Part shown: piece after piece, positions 54,470 through 64,000 of the stretch
Layout of the letters: every line of letters starts with the position of its first letter
Position numbering within the stretch: position 1 is the stretch's first letter
Source: Setomelanomma holmii
Taxonomy: Eukaryota; Ascomycota; Dothideomycetes; Pleosporales; Phaeosphaeriaceae
DNA: 64,000 nt
Assembly: GCA_010015745.1 (NCBI GenBank)
Contig: ML978219.1
Span: 62,001 to 126,000, forward strand
Direction of reading: 5' to 3'
Made by a program: the position numbers and the translations under genes
Notes under the pieces: model-generated
Told to the model about the DNA's origin: nothing
Databases searched by the model: none
Seen by the model: the letters and a program-made list of their open reading frames with translations, nothing else

Positions 54470-56174
54470 ATTGGAGTCCGGGGCAGGTGTGCTGCAGGTG
54501 TTTGTGGGGAGACAAGGATGCGTCGCTGGCCTCGAATGTCAGAGGAGAAGATGTCAACTACTTGCAGATAGAATGACCAGATCCGGAGAGCGAGTTATTA
54601 TATACAAGGCCTCATAGGGTCGAACAGTGTACTTCCGCGGTAGAGCACGGTGACGCAAAGCTAAGACGGCGCAAGGATGCAGCGCAAATCATTCCCCAGG
54701 CCAAGTAAGATCGATGTTCTCCGGGGCTGGAATCGGTGGGTTTGGCGTTTTCGTTATCAGTGCTGGTGGTGCAGCGCAAGCACACCCAACGCAGCGGAAA
54801 AAGACAGGTACCGAGACGACCACAGCGTGTCTCCGATCAGCACCGTGGCGCTGGTCTGGGTGCGAGGAGCTGCCACAGCAAATCAGAGTGCATCGCTGGA
54901 TGGCGCGGAGGTGCTGGGAGCGGCGGAACGTTGTTGCGGGGCATCACTGTTCGCTGAGCTGAGATTGACGTGGGATAAATGTGGGGCGGGAAAGGCGTTC
55001 TCTTATCTCTTGGCGGCTTCAGGCGAGACTAGGGGCTCCCGTAGCCGTCCCCAACAAGGATGCTTATCAGAAGTACTCCAGATACTATTGAAGCCAGCTT
55101 TTCCGCGGTGCTTCTGACTGTTCAATTTTGTCTCCAAAACGCTCGTACCTGGAGTTGTGTTCCTGAGCCTCCGGAAGTTGACAGCATTGTGGCGTTGACC
55201 AGGCCATCGCGGAAGTTGAATATGAAGATACAAATTGGAATAACGCGAAACGCGTGAACATGGCTCTGTGAGTTGCTTTTGTGATTTGGCGTTCCAGAGT
55301 TTGTGCTGATCGTCGTGCCAAAGTGTCGTCGAAGGCCGCCACGTGCGCTTGGCGCAAAGACCACGATAAGCATCATCACCGTACCAAGCAGACGGACTGT
55401 AGCGCAAACTTCAGCATCATCAGAAAGTCAGTTCTCCATCTTAAGGTTGTCCATTCCCGTCGTCGATCATTTGCCGTGTGCCAGGCTGATACGCTGTGCG
55501 ACCACCGATGGACCAATTGGGAAAGGCGACAGTGCCTTATCTCGCATAACTCTGGACGTCTGGCACCTCACGGCTCCTGCGATCCAGTGTAGATTCAGGG
55601 TGAGATTTCCGATGCGCATCATAAAGACCTGCGGGGCGTCGCAAGTTGAACATCATTGTCCTTTCCAAGCGCCTTGCTATCGAATGTGGCTGTTTCTTGG
55701 TCGTTGGCGGAAGTGTGCAGTCAATCAAGCACCGATCCACACGGCTATTCTCTATGTGGCTTCCAATATTTGGCATCGCTGCCTGATACCGTGGTCTGGA
55801 CATGTGATGGTGGGTGTGTTGCGACGTCGGTGGGTACGTTCCCCGGAGAAATAGAAACACAGACCTCAGTCGCGGCAGGCTCAGTGCGCACCCAACACCG
55901 TCCACGGCTGTATTCGAAGTCCAAGCGAAACAGTTATCTGCATATGCGATGCTGGAGAGGTTCGATAAGAGAAGTGTCTCTCGTTCTAGATGTTTCGGCT
56001 CCCAATACTTTGCTGCCAGAGATCACCTTGACTCCCTGGCTACCTACGACTTGATGGAGTCAACAACACCCAGTGCAGTCATGGTCCTGTCGAGGTAATG
56101 CGCGACATCGGCCGTGATTTGTCCGGAGATGTATGTTGTGCTGTGGAGTGTCATTATCGACCCTTTTCCCAACA
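54470..56174. other. Intergenic region upstream of the nitrate transporter
   Basis: About 1.7 kb with only short frames. It holds the transporter promoter and the 3' side of the PAQR gene. Confidence 0.4.
54566..54760. promoter_or_regulatory. Candidate AreA (GATA) and NirA-like sites upstream of nrtA
   Basis: Within 300 bp upstream of the ATG there is AGATAG at 54566-54571 and TGATAA (minus strand) near 54757; both fit HGATAR. Three near-matches to CTCCGHGG occur: CTCCGGAT (inverse, 54581-54588), TTCCGCGG (54633-54640) and CTCCGGGG (54719-54726), each one or two bases off consensus. In Aspergillus, AreA and NirA sites control nitrate-assimilation genes. The match here is suggestive only. Confidence 0.35.
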
Positions 56175-57217
56175 TCACCGTTCAGTGGAACCGACCCACG
56201 CTTTATTTCGCCGGACAGACCTCTTGCGTCGCGCATTGTGCCAATGTTCGAAGGCTTCCAAGACTCCTATGCAGTAGCACACCGCACCAACTACGACCAA
56301 GACGTGCATGAGCTGATGACTCGAACCGACAATATCGAATCGTCGTGGGAACCATCGTTCTGGAATCCTCGCTGCATACAACATCGCTCCAGTGCTGTGG
56401 CATGTTGCGAGACCCAAAAAGGGCTGTAGACTCATCCGGCGATTGTGTTCCTCGAAGCCATGCAGCATGACGCCATGGACGACCGGCAAGAACGACGATA
56501 TACCAAGAAGGCAGTACATCGCTGTTCGAACAGGCTTGCCATTTGGGCCACTAAGCAGAGGATGTAGTGTCGCGATGGCAGACAAGCCTCCGGCAATGGT
56601 TGCAAGAGCTTGGTATCGATACTGCAAGGCAGGCTCGCACACCAAGCCGAAGTGCGTACTGGCCACTGTTGTACCCCAGAGAGGTACAATGATACCCAGA
56701 TAATCGAAGCGACAAGTGATCTTGCGCGTTTGTTCGCTGTGGTCGAGGAAGATGTGGTATCTATATGGTGGGTGAGGCATGCGAAAGAATGTAGGGCATA
56801 TGCTTACATGAAGGAGAAGACAAAGCAGGCGATGACCGATGCGAAGTAGATGAAAATGGCTAGGACATCTGCTTTCTGTGTACAGGGTCTGCTTGGGTAT
56901 GGCATGGAATACAGAGTACCTGCCGCGGTCAAGAAAGCAAGAGCGCCCAAGACGTGCGACCAGATGTTTACTGTTTCATTGTGGACGCGTAAAATGCTCT
57001 TGAGTGAGCCCAGGTAAGACGATGATGCTTTGCTGTCAGTGTTGTCAGCTGGTAGATCGAAGAGCGTCTCGACTGTACTCACCGATGCCCAGTAAGTATG
57101 TACTCGTTGTCTCTACCAACTCATTAGCAATCTGCTTGCATGGTTCCAGCGCGGTCGCGTGCTGGGGGCAAGTACCTCTGCCAGACCACTGGACGCACTG
57201 TCAGCTTTCATCTCCAT
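56175..57217 (-). CDS. PAQR / adiponectin-receptor-like membrane protein
   Basis: Exons about 57217-57176, 57134-57083, 57027-56808 and 56760-56175 predict about 299 aa. The last three are well supported by phase; the first, with its 41-nt intron, is tentative. The core reads LRVHNETVNIWSHVLGAL, then FDYLGIIVPLWG, and near the C-terminus GSSHQLMHVLVVVG. These are hallmark segments of the PAQR (hemolysin III/AdipoR/Izh) family, including the His residues that bind zinc. About seven hydrophobic spans are visible. Fungal Izh-like members affect zinc and sterol homeostasis. The C-terminus after the last span is short and basic (HNARRKRSVRRNK). Confidence 0.8.
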
Positions 57218-58613
57218 TTCGTTAAAGTTCTTCGGACGAGGAAAAAAACATACAGAGTTCATCCCATCCCAAAAGTCGCGCATCATCAAGCACCTTCTCC
57301 GCATTCTCTTTGCGGAGCAAGCGCGACTCTGGTCTTGGCGACTCAGGGTCCAATTCAAGCATTTCCGCGGCAACTTCCAATGAGAGTGATATCACCTTTC
57401 AGAAAACCCAAGAAGCAACCACAAATGAAAACACTTTCAGTTGTGAAAACAGTGAAGGGAAGATAGTCCCTCGACTTAACGCTCTCACTTCCTTTAGTGT
57501 TCTCTACTGCGCTGTTAATTCAGGCCTACACACTCATGCGCTCACTATGGCGACCATCGAAACCATTAACACGGCATGACGAGGGCGATCCGCGGACAGG
57601 TTGTGATGGCTTCACTACACATGCTTACCACAGTATCCTCGCCATACGAGCCTCGCACAACCTGAACTATCGCGTCCGCTGGGTCACCCTTAATTCCATT
57701 GTCGCAAGGTTAGCCACTGTTATCTCGAATGCGACAAGCTTCGAAGCCAAGGCTCAGAATCTCGTTCAACATGTCTTTACATCAACACCTGACAAGAATA
57801 CCGGTGTGTACGTAGCGTTTGTAAGGCTGGCATCATCAACAATGTCGGGTTGCACTACAGCCCAGGCTTGGTACGCCTGTACAGTCGGCACACCTGCGCA
57901 CTTGATAACAAGACCATCACGCATCGGATTTATAGTCCAAAATCGCTCACAACCACTACAGCTTGGGGAAGCTTTTTTGACACAAATAGTAACGCTAAAA
58001 TCACAGTTGTCCATCTGGACACTAAACTCCACCGGCTCCAGCAATCTCAAATCACGTTGTGCATAGCGCACCATGTATTCCTTCAAGCACATTTTCCTCC
58101 CTATGTTCTCCCAAACTCCACTTACTACATGCACGTAGTCGCTAGAACACCCTCTTACCACAACGCTACAACACGTTGTACTCCCACGCGCCGCAGCCTC
58201 GTATTGCGGCGGTGCACATCACCATCTGCCTTCCAATTAACGCCCAAGCGCAGTCCCATCATACGCGAAGGAAGCACTTGCAAACTCATATATCTATTTT
58301 TAGTAACATACGCAGGTCCCCAACGTTGTTGCTCGTAACCCTATGCGGGAATTTGGCGAGCGTGAACCCTGATATAGCTTGGCATCAGGCGTTCCACTCC
58401 ACGTTCTGGGGCTTATTTTCCCACCGTGCAACGAGGTTTTGCTTCGTGCACTATTGCTTCGCGACAATGCATATAACATGTTCAAGGTACAAGAAGAGCT
58501 GAGAGTCACACACGTTAACGTTACCAAGTAACATTGATACCCGCCCCTCATCTGCTCTTATTCGAGCTTCACCACCCTCTCTTCTTTCATTCCTCAATTA
58601 AATCGACAACATC
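57218..58613. other. Intergenic region with overlapping unassigned frames
   Basis: A 189-codon plus-strand frame (57497-58066) and a 131-codon minus-strand frame (57766-58161) overlap. Neither has a recognisable domain, and at most one could be real. Neither is called. Confidence 0.3.
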
Positions 58614-60122
58614 ATGCCATCTCACCTCCTATCCATCCTCCTCGCCGCTACCCCAGTTCTCTCCCTGCCTTTCCAATACTCAATAACCCAACCCGCACCT
58701 ACACCGTCCATCCAATGGTCCGATTGCAGCGCCTACTGGTACTTATCTCAAGACCTACAATGCGGCAACCTCAGCGTTCCAATCGACTGGTCCAACCCCA
58801 CTAGCTCACATTTCACTCTCCGGCTTGTTCGCCTCCCTCGCCCGTCAAATAGCACGTTACCGCGCCTTGGATCACTATTCATAAACCCCGGCGGCCCAGG
58901 CGGGAGCGCGGTATCCGATGTCTCAGCTGTCGCGCGCGGGATGATTCCCGCTGTGTCGTCCGATGTCCTGAATAGTTTCGACATCATCGGCGTGGATCCG
59001 CGGGGTGTTGCGTTGAGCGTCACGAGTCTGTGCGATGCAAGTATTTGGGACGAGCGCGTATCACTATTCCCGAAGACAAGAAAAGACTATGATCGTCTGG
59101 TCGATAAGAACAAACGGCTTGGAAAAAGTTGTTTGAATATCACGGGCGATGTTATCGAGCACGTCGACACAATTTCTGCGGCGAAAGATCATGAAGCTGT
59201 GCGTGCGGCGTTGGGGGATGAGATGAATTGGCTGGGCTTGTCGTATGGTTCGATGCTTGGGGCGCAGTATGCGCAATTATATCCTGAGCATTTGAGGACG
59301 ATGGTACTTGATGGTGTGCTGCAACACAGCCTGGACGAAATGTCTAACATCCGGATCGAAACAACGGCGTATGCCACGGCGCTGGAATCGTTCTTCGAAT
59401 GGGCCCAGACTAACAACGCGAGTTCGCTTCAAGGTCAGGATGTGGAGAAACTTTGGTACAGTATCTTGGAAAGCGCCGCGAAAACACCGACTCCTGCACC
59501 ATCGTGCAGTAACAACACTTGCACGGATTGCCCGCTCACGTGTCGTTTCGATGTGAACGAGGAAGACATATTGTTCAATGCGCAAGGCTTTCTACTTTCG
59601 CCATCGACAGAGGCAAAAGCTGCCTTTGCGGACGCGTTGCTTGGAGCTAGCCAGGGTGATGCGTCAGCTCTCACTACTTCGCTTCCATTCCAGGGCAATC
59701 CGAGTCTATATGCCGGCCTGACAATTGGGTGTCAAGACTGGACGCCCAAAAATGCATCATTCGAAGACTTCCAAGAGAAGATGCGCAAGGCAGCGGAGGT
59801 CTCGCCGTTGACCAAGGGAGCATCGCAGACTTGGACACTGCAAGCATCATGCGTAGGATGGCCAGCGCCACCTCAGAATCCGCCAAAGAAGCTTGACGTC
59901 AAGGCGTCGGAGACGATTCTGCTGGTGAACTCGCTCAAGGACCCGAGTACGGGGTATGAGTGGGCCATTGGGATGCAGGATGAGATTGAGAAGAATGTGT
60001 TGTTGACCAGGAAGGGAGATGGACATACGAGCTATACTTTGGGTGGAGCGACGACGGAGGCGATTAATCGCTATCTTCTCACCAAGGAGCTTCCTGCGCC
60101 AGGGACTGTGTTGGACTCGTGA
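58614..60122 (+). CDS. Secreted TAP-like alpha/beta hydrolase (S33-type peptidase)
   Basis: A single exon of 502 aa. The N-terminus MPSHLLSILLAATPVLSLP is a signal peptide. NPGGPGGS at residues 91-98 is the oxyanion-hole motif of the tripeptidyl-aminopeptidase group. Nucleophile S210 lies in LGLSYGSMLGAQYA, the acid is in NSLKDPSTGYEWA and the His is in GDGHTSYT near the C-terminus; the latter two lie in the TAP-like C-terminal domain. Several Cys (CSNNTCTDCPLTC) suggest disulfides in the cap region, fitting an extracellular protein. Related fungal and actinobacterial enzymes release N-terminal peptides or hydrolyse prolyl substrates; the specificity here is unknown. Confidence 0.87.
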   Translation: MPSHLLSILLAATPVLSLPFQYSITQPAPTPSIQWSDCSAYWYLSQDLQCGNLSVPIDWSNPTSSHFTLRLVRLPRPSNSTLPRLGSLFINPGGPGGSAVSDVSAVARGMIPAVSSDVLNSFDIIGVDPRGVALSVTSLCDASIWDERVSLFPKTRKDYDRLVDKNKRLGKSCLNITGDVIEHVDTISAAKDHEAVRAALGDEMNWLGLSYGSMLGAQYAQLYPEHLRTMVLDGVLQHSLDEMSNIRIETTAYATALESFFEWAQTNNASSLQGQDVEKLWYSILESAAKTPTPAPSCSNNTCTDCPLTCRFDVNEEDILFNAQGFLLSPSTEAKAAFADALLGASQGDASALTTSLPFQGNPSLYAGLTIGCQDWTPKNASFEDFQEKMRKAAEVSPLTKGASQTWTLQASCVGWPAPPQNPPKKLDVKASETILLVNSLKDPSTGYEWAIGMQDEIEKNVLLTRKGDGHTSYTLGGATTEAINRYLLTKELPAPGTVLDS

Positions 60123-60213
60123 AGTGATTGCAGGCACCTGAAGACTTTCTGACTACGCGGTGAGATTTGGCGCAGATTTCTGGTAGCCTTGCATACAATG
60201 CATACTTTTGTCC

Positions 60214-61715
60214 TCAGCATATATTTATGCAAATTATGCGTGGATCCTGCTCATCAACCAATTGTGCTATGTTGTAAGCCTGCTTACACTTTTCAGAAAA
60301 GTGTACCCCTGCCCAACTAGGACGTGAAAGCGTCCACGCCGCCAGAAAATATAAAGGCTCTGTAGCTGCCAAAAAGTACCACACTTCGTCATCGAGCTCC
60401 AAGTTCCAGTACGACATCATGTGGTTTAATTTTGTTGAAACCTTCCCGCAGAGTTGTATGGCGAATACCATAAGTTCTGAGGATACGACATTATTTTCCT
60501 TGATCGTTCATGTAAAACGAACACGTAAACTCTCCTGTGGCAACCGGTCCTTTCCGTAGATTCAAGTGCTCCTCGTCAACGAAACCAACAGGAAAACGCC
60601 AATCGGGTGCCCAGGAAGGATAATCACCGTCAAAGCGTGGTTTTGGTTATGCAAAGGAGAGGATGTTTAGATTCCCTGTTTGCTTGATGACGTTGTGGGC
60701 CAGCTGGATTGAGACATTGAGCAGCGAGACGTCTGGAGAATAGTCAGGAACGAGACCATAGTTGCGCGAACTGTAACCTAAACAACTGTAAATCAAATCC
60801 CTTGGATCCAATGCAACTGACCCTTACCTGCTGAACTCGGAGAGGTTGAGTAATAAGTCAGGATAATCGTCTTTCGTCACCCATATATGGTTGTCGCTTT
60901 TTCTCGCAAGGAATTTGTCTGCTGTTTAGGTGCGTCGAAGCCATTTTTCCGAGTCTTCCCAAATGGAGCAAGCCTGGCACGTCTCCGTTTGCCGCCTTGT
61001 CGATTTGGCGTAGCTCATACAGCATCTGCTTAAGGTTTTTCCATTGGAGATACTCATAGACGGCCATGAAAACAGCTCGAGGAGGCCGGAGATATTCTTG
61101 TCGAACCCATGCTCGTGTCCACCAAGGTGCATTCTGGACTGTCTGCATGAATGATGACCATCCTCTGTCAGCGCTTGTGCAGTAAGCTTGCAGATGTTTT
61201 GAACTGCCTAGCGGCACATCTTTCATGAGGACTGGGTGTCGTAAGACCTTATCAATGTAGTAGCATTTGAGCCAAGTAAAACCTCCAGGCGGATCTCTTT
61301 CGTTCGACAAGCTAATGAGGGCTTCTTCGCTCGCGGCATATATGTCACCCATCATACCAACCTGTTTTCCCCGCTCTAGACGATTGCTCTGGTCGATACA
61401 TATCTGGTCTGCCCAAAGGAGAAGCTCTTTACATTTGCGCTCTTCCTTCCAGAAATGGCGAGCTTGCCTCAGAGCATGTCCAAGACTGGCGAAAGCATTG
61501 AACTGTAGCGTGCTGACATGCAAGACCTCTGTCTTCTTTGGGTATCCCGCGCAGTAAGAGATGGTGGTGAACTTGACCTTGACGCTATCGAGGGAAACTT
61601 GTTCCAAAAGGTCGCAGCTTATAGGAGTGCGGTCGTCGTCTGGCTTGAGAGGATGTATTCGCAGGAGTCGGATCCGGCGATCGGTCAAAGAAGCATAGCA
61701 ATGCTTGTTGTAGAA
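60214..61715 (-). pseudogene. Heterokaryon-incompatibility (HET) domain protein, decayed
   Basis: The 5' two thirds (61688-60858) read as a HET domain: YASLTDRRIRLLRIHPLKP, then LLLWADQICIDQSNRLERGK followed by QVGMMGDIYAASEEALISLS, the conserved LWIDAICIDQ block and its continuation. No in-frame ATG begins it. After 60858 the frame changes, and DPRDLIYSCLGYSSRNYGLV (a standard HET-family block near 60800) continues. It is interrupted by TAA at 60647-60649, then PSWAPDWRFP, another stop near 60509 and REGFNKIKPHDVVLELGAR. HET proteins trigger cell death when incompatible strains fuse. At least three stops and a frame change indicate that this copy is dead. Confidence 0.75.
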
Positions 61716-62823
61716 ATCTTAGTTTTGCGGTGTATAGAAGTTATCGTACTTCGTCCTCTGCTCATTGCTATCTGCTCGTGACTGACATTCGTTCACGAGG
61801 TTGCTCGCATCAGTCGAAGGCGAGGTAGCCATTGTGCAACAACCACCCGCCTACTGGCCAAGAGACTGGCAGACACAGATTTGGACAAGTGGGCTACTTT
61901 GGTAGCGTGGAGCAGGATGGGCAAAATGGTGAATGTCATCGTAGCGAAATGATTCACTTTGAAGTTATAGAGCCAATGTATTGCGGTGAAAGGTTGGAGC
62001 GATTCGAATCAACAAATCATCAACTTGGAGCTCATGACGAGCATTAAGTGGCTGCAAGTGGCAAGCAACCGTGGCAAGGCTGGGCTGGGTCGTTAGGTTG
62101 TGTGCTCTCCTCAGCCACGTCCACGTGGACTGTTGCAGTCTCAGAAAAAGGTCGCAGTGACACAAAAGAGAGCCCCATTCAGGAGGAATGGTGAGCAAGA
62201 TGAGGCAGGTAATGGCAGAAGCTTGCGAACCCCGCGAGGCAACCACGGCCAACCTGGGCGCTAGTGGCCTTGGCGATCACGTGTGAAAAGACGTGAATGG
62301 GTGACAGCATCGAGCACATTGTATTGGTTGACACCAGCAATGATCACGTCCAGCGATGCTGTTGCTCTCACTAGTGCGTCTACAAGTACCCTTGCATGGT
62401 TATGTAGGCAATTAGAGAGTGGTAATCTCGATTCGTGGTTGCATTGAGCTGACGACTAGCACTGGCCACGACAAACGACGAGTGAAGCACATCCACTCAT
62501 TGTATCGTCCGCCTAATACACCTTCGAATAACATCACAGAGCATGCCCCGCCCACAGCCATTGGAAACCTCGACGATGGCTCCGTATTCAAAAGAAAGGT
62601 CAAGGATTGGACAATAATAATAGTAGAGACAAGGCAGGAGAAGTATACGGGCGCCAATAGTCCATCCCTTGTGCGTCATAGGAAGCTCGTAGCTAAAGGA
62701 AATATGATGAGCGGCTCGACCTCGACGGGCGCAACGTGACCGGGACGTTGACCAGGATGGCGTGCGTATGCTCTTTTGAAGAGGCTTCGAAGGAAAGTAG
62801 CCGATTCGGCGATAGGAAAGTAT
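61716..62823. other. Intergenic region
   Basis: About 1.1 kb. Short frames only. No repeat or motif was identified. Confidence 0.4.
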
Positions 62824-64000
62824 CTAAAAGTCGGGAAAGAGGTGCCCGTGACTATTCGGACACGTCAGAATATGGTCTACAGTGTAAGGAGGACTCTGCA
62901 CGCACGGGTCGTCTCCTGCCTGACCGTATGCCTCTGTCTCCTCTGGATACTTATCAAACTGGCTGGCATCGCCGACGCCAGCGCGGACAGGTGGAACGTA
63001 TGGTGCGTCAATATCCTTCTTTTGTAACCGCTCCCATGTGACTTCCGCAAACCACGGGTGGTTCATGACGTCTTTGCTGCCGCCGTGAAGATTACCGAGT
63101 CGCTTGGTGAGGTCCGGGGTGATGAGCTTCTGAAGCAGATCGTGGGCATCAGGGTGGATGTATGGCGGGTACTTTACCCGTGACTTGAGTATGTTTTCGT
63201 AGATCTTCATGGGTGAGCCGCCGTCCCAGAAGGGCGTGAAGCCGCATAGCATCTCAAAGATGAGGATGCCGAGTGACCACCTACGTGTGTAAGCATATCG
63301 TCCTAGTGATTAGGCATCTCGAGTCTCACCAGTCGACGGACTTGTTGTAGCCCTTGGACGCCACCACCTCGGGCGCTAGGTAGTCGGGCGTACCACATAG
63401 CGTCCATGTGATGTCGGGCACCTCTTTCGCGAACCCGAAATCGGTGATTTTGAGATGGCCGTGTCGGTCGAGGAGCAGATTCTCAGGCTTCAGATCGCGA
63501 TAAATGATGTTGTGCGAGTGCAGATAGTCGAGCGCGAGCGTGACTTCGGCGGCGTAGAACTTGGCGACCGGGTTGGGAAAGCGCTGCTGGTGTTAGCTGG
63601 GGCGCTCTTGCCGCGAGTCGCTCACGTACCTGGGACTTGCGCAGTAGACTAAACAGCTCTCCGCCCTCGACGAAGTCCATGACCATGTACAGGTTCTTCG
63701 AGTCCTGGAAAGTGCCCCAGAGCGTGATCAGAAATGGGTGCTTGACCTGCTGCAGCATGCGGCGCTCGTCGTTGGTGTGCTCGACCTGCTTCATCTTGAC
63801 GACCTGCGCCTTCTTCAGCACCTTGACGGCATAGAAGCGCTGATTGTGCTTGGACTGCACGAGGTGCACCCGCCCAAAGCTGCCCGTGCCCAGCGTCCGC
63901 TGAATCTGGAAGTCGGTGAGTGAGTACTTGCCCTTGGTGACGCGGGCCTGGTTGAGCGGCTGCGTCTGGAACTGCACGCCGCCATTCTTAGTGGGCGCGC
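62824..64000 (-). CDS. pkaC: cAMP-dependent protein kinase catalytic subunit (5' end beyond window)
   Basis: Exons >64000-63630, 63583-63330, 63280-62906 and 62851-62824. The frame is open at the right edge, so the N-terminus is missing. The kinase core begins DFQIQRTLGTGSFGRVHLVQ (Gly loop). It continues with the lysine in YAVKVLKK, YRDLKPEN (catalytic loop in its PKA form), TDFGFAKEV, WTLCGTPDYLAPEV (activation loop Thr) and VDWWSLGILIFEML across an intron. The C-terminal tail spliced from the 28-nt last exon ends HLFPDF, the FxxF hydrophobic motif of PKA-type AGC kinases. This enzyme phosphorylates targets when cAMP releases the regulatory subunit and controls growth, germination and virulence in fungi. 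All catalytic motifs are intact. Confidence 0.93.

Noticed and set aside
57497..58066. 189-codon plus-strand ORF
   Set aside because: No domain, no clear start context, and it overlaps an equally featureless minus-strand ORF (57766-58161). Neither could be preferred.

Overview
The window looks like nuclear DNA of a filamentous ascomycete (Pezizomycotina, probably a dothideomycete). Coding regions are broken by short GT-AG introns (about 45-115 nt) with recognisable CTAAC/CTGAC-type branch sites. The gene content is typical of this group: a fungal-type PEX26, a Clr5-ankyrin protein, a HET-domain gene, a nitrate transporter of the NrtA/CrnA type, a TAP-like secreted hydrolase and pogo/Fot1-class DNA transposons. 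No tRNA, rRNA, CRISPR or bacterial-type operon was seen. Class-level placement is inference.

Layout. 0-7 kb: the 5' end of an O-methyltransferase running off the left edge, then three F-box paralogues (one intact, one with an intron, one relic) on the minus strand, with a 1.8-kb pogo element between the second and third. 7-11 kb: a divergent housekeeping pair, a PARN/CAF1-type RNase and PEX26. 11-16 kb: no gene could be called. 16-25 kb: a 3-hydroxyacyl-CoA dehydratase and a nitroreductase, each with one disabling lesion, RING-H2 and CCCH zinc-finger genes, a broken UPF0145 gene and two unknown proteins. 25-30 kb: a membrane-anchored carboxylesterase with a 244-bp MITE in its upstream region, a haloacid dehalogenase and an SDR. 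31-34 kb: a convergent pair of astacin-like metalloproteases, both damaged. 34-47 kb: an SDR-like protein, a pepsin-like secreted protein, an FAD oxidoreductase, an NmrA-like protein, a polytopic membrane protein and the Clr5-ankyrin gene. 47-51 kb: two different pogo elements nearly end to end. 51-64 kb: an F-box-like pseudogene, the nitrate transporter, a PAQR receptor, the TAP-like hydrolase, a decayed HET gene and the PKA catalytic subunit running off the right edge.

The genes do not form one pathway or an obvious secondary-metabolite cluster, because no PKS, NRPS or terpene core enzyme is present. The most striking property is the contrast between intact housekeeping genes and at least eight accessory genes that are readable over their whole length except for one or a few stops or frameshifts. 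This fits recent relaxation of selection (for example on one copy in a duplicated or hybrid genome) or residual consensus errors; the sequence alone cannot tell these apart. Exon borders are my own splice calls, made by keeping the reading frame and matching family motifs. Expect errors of a base or so at some borders.
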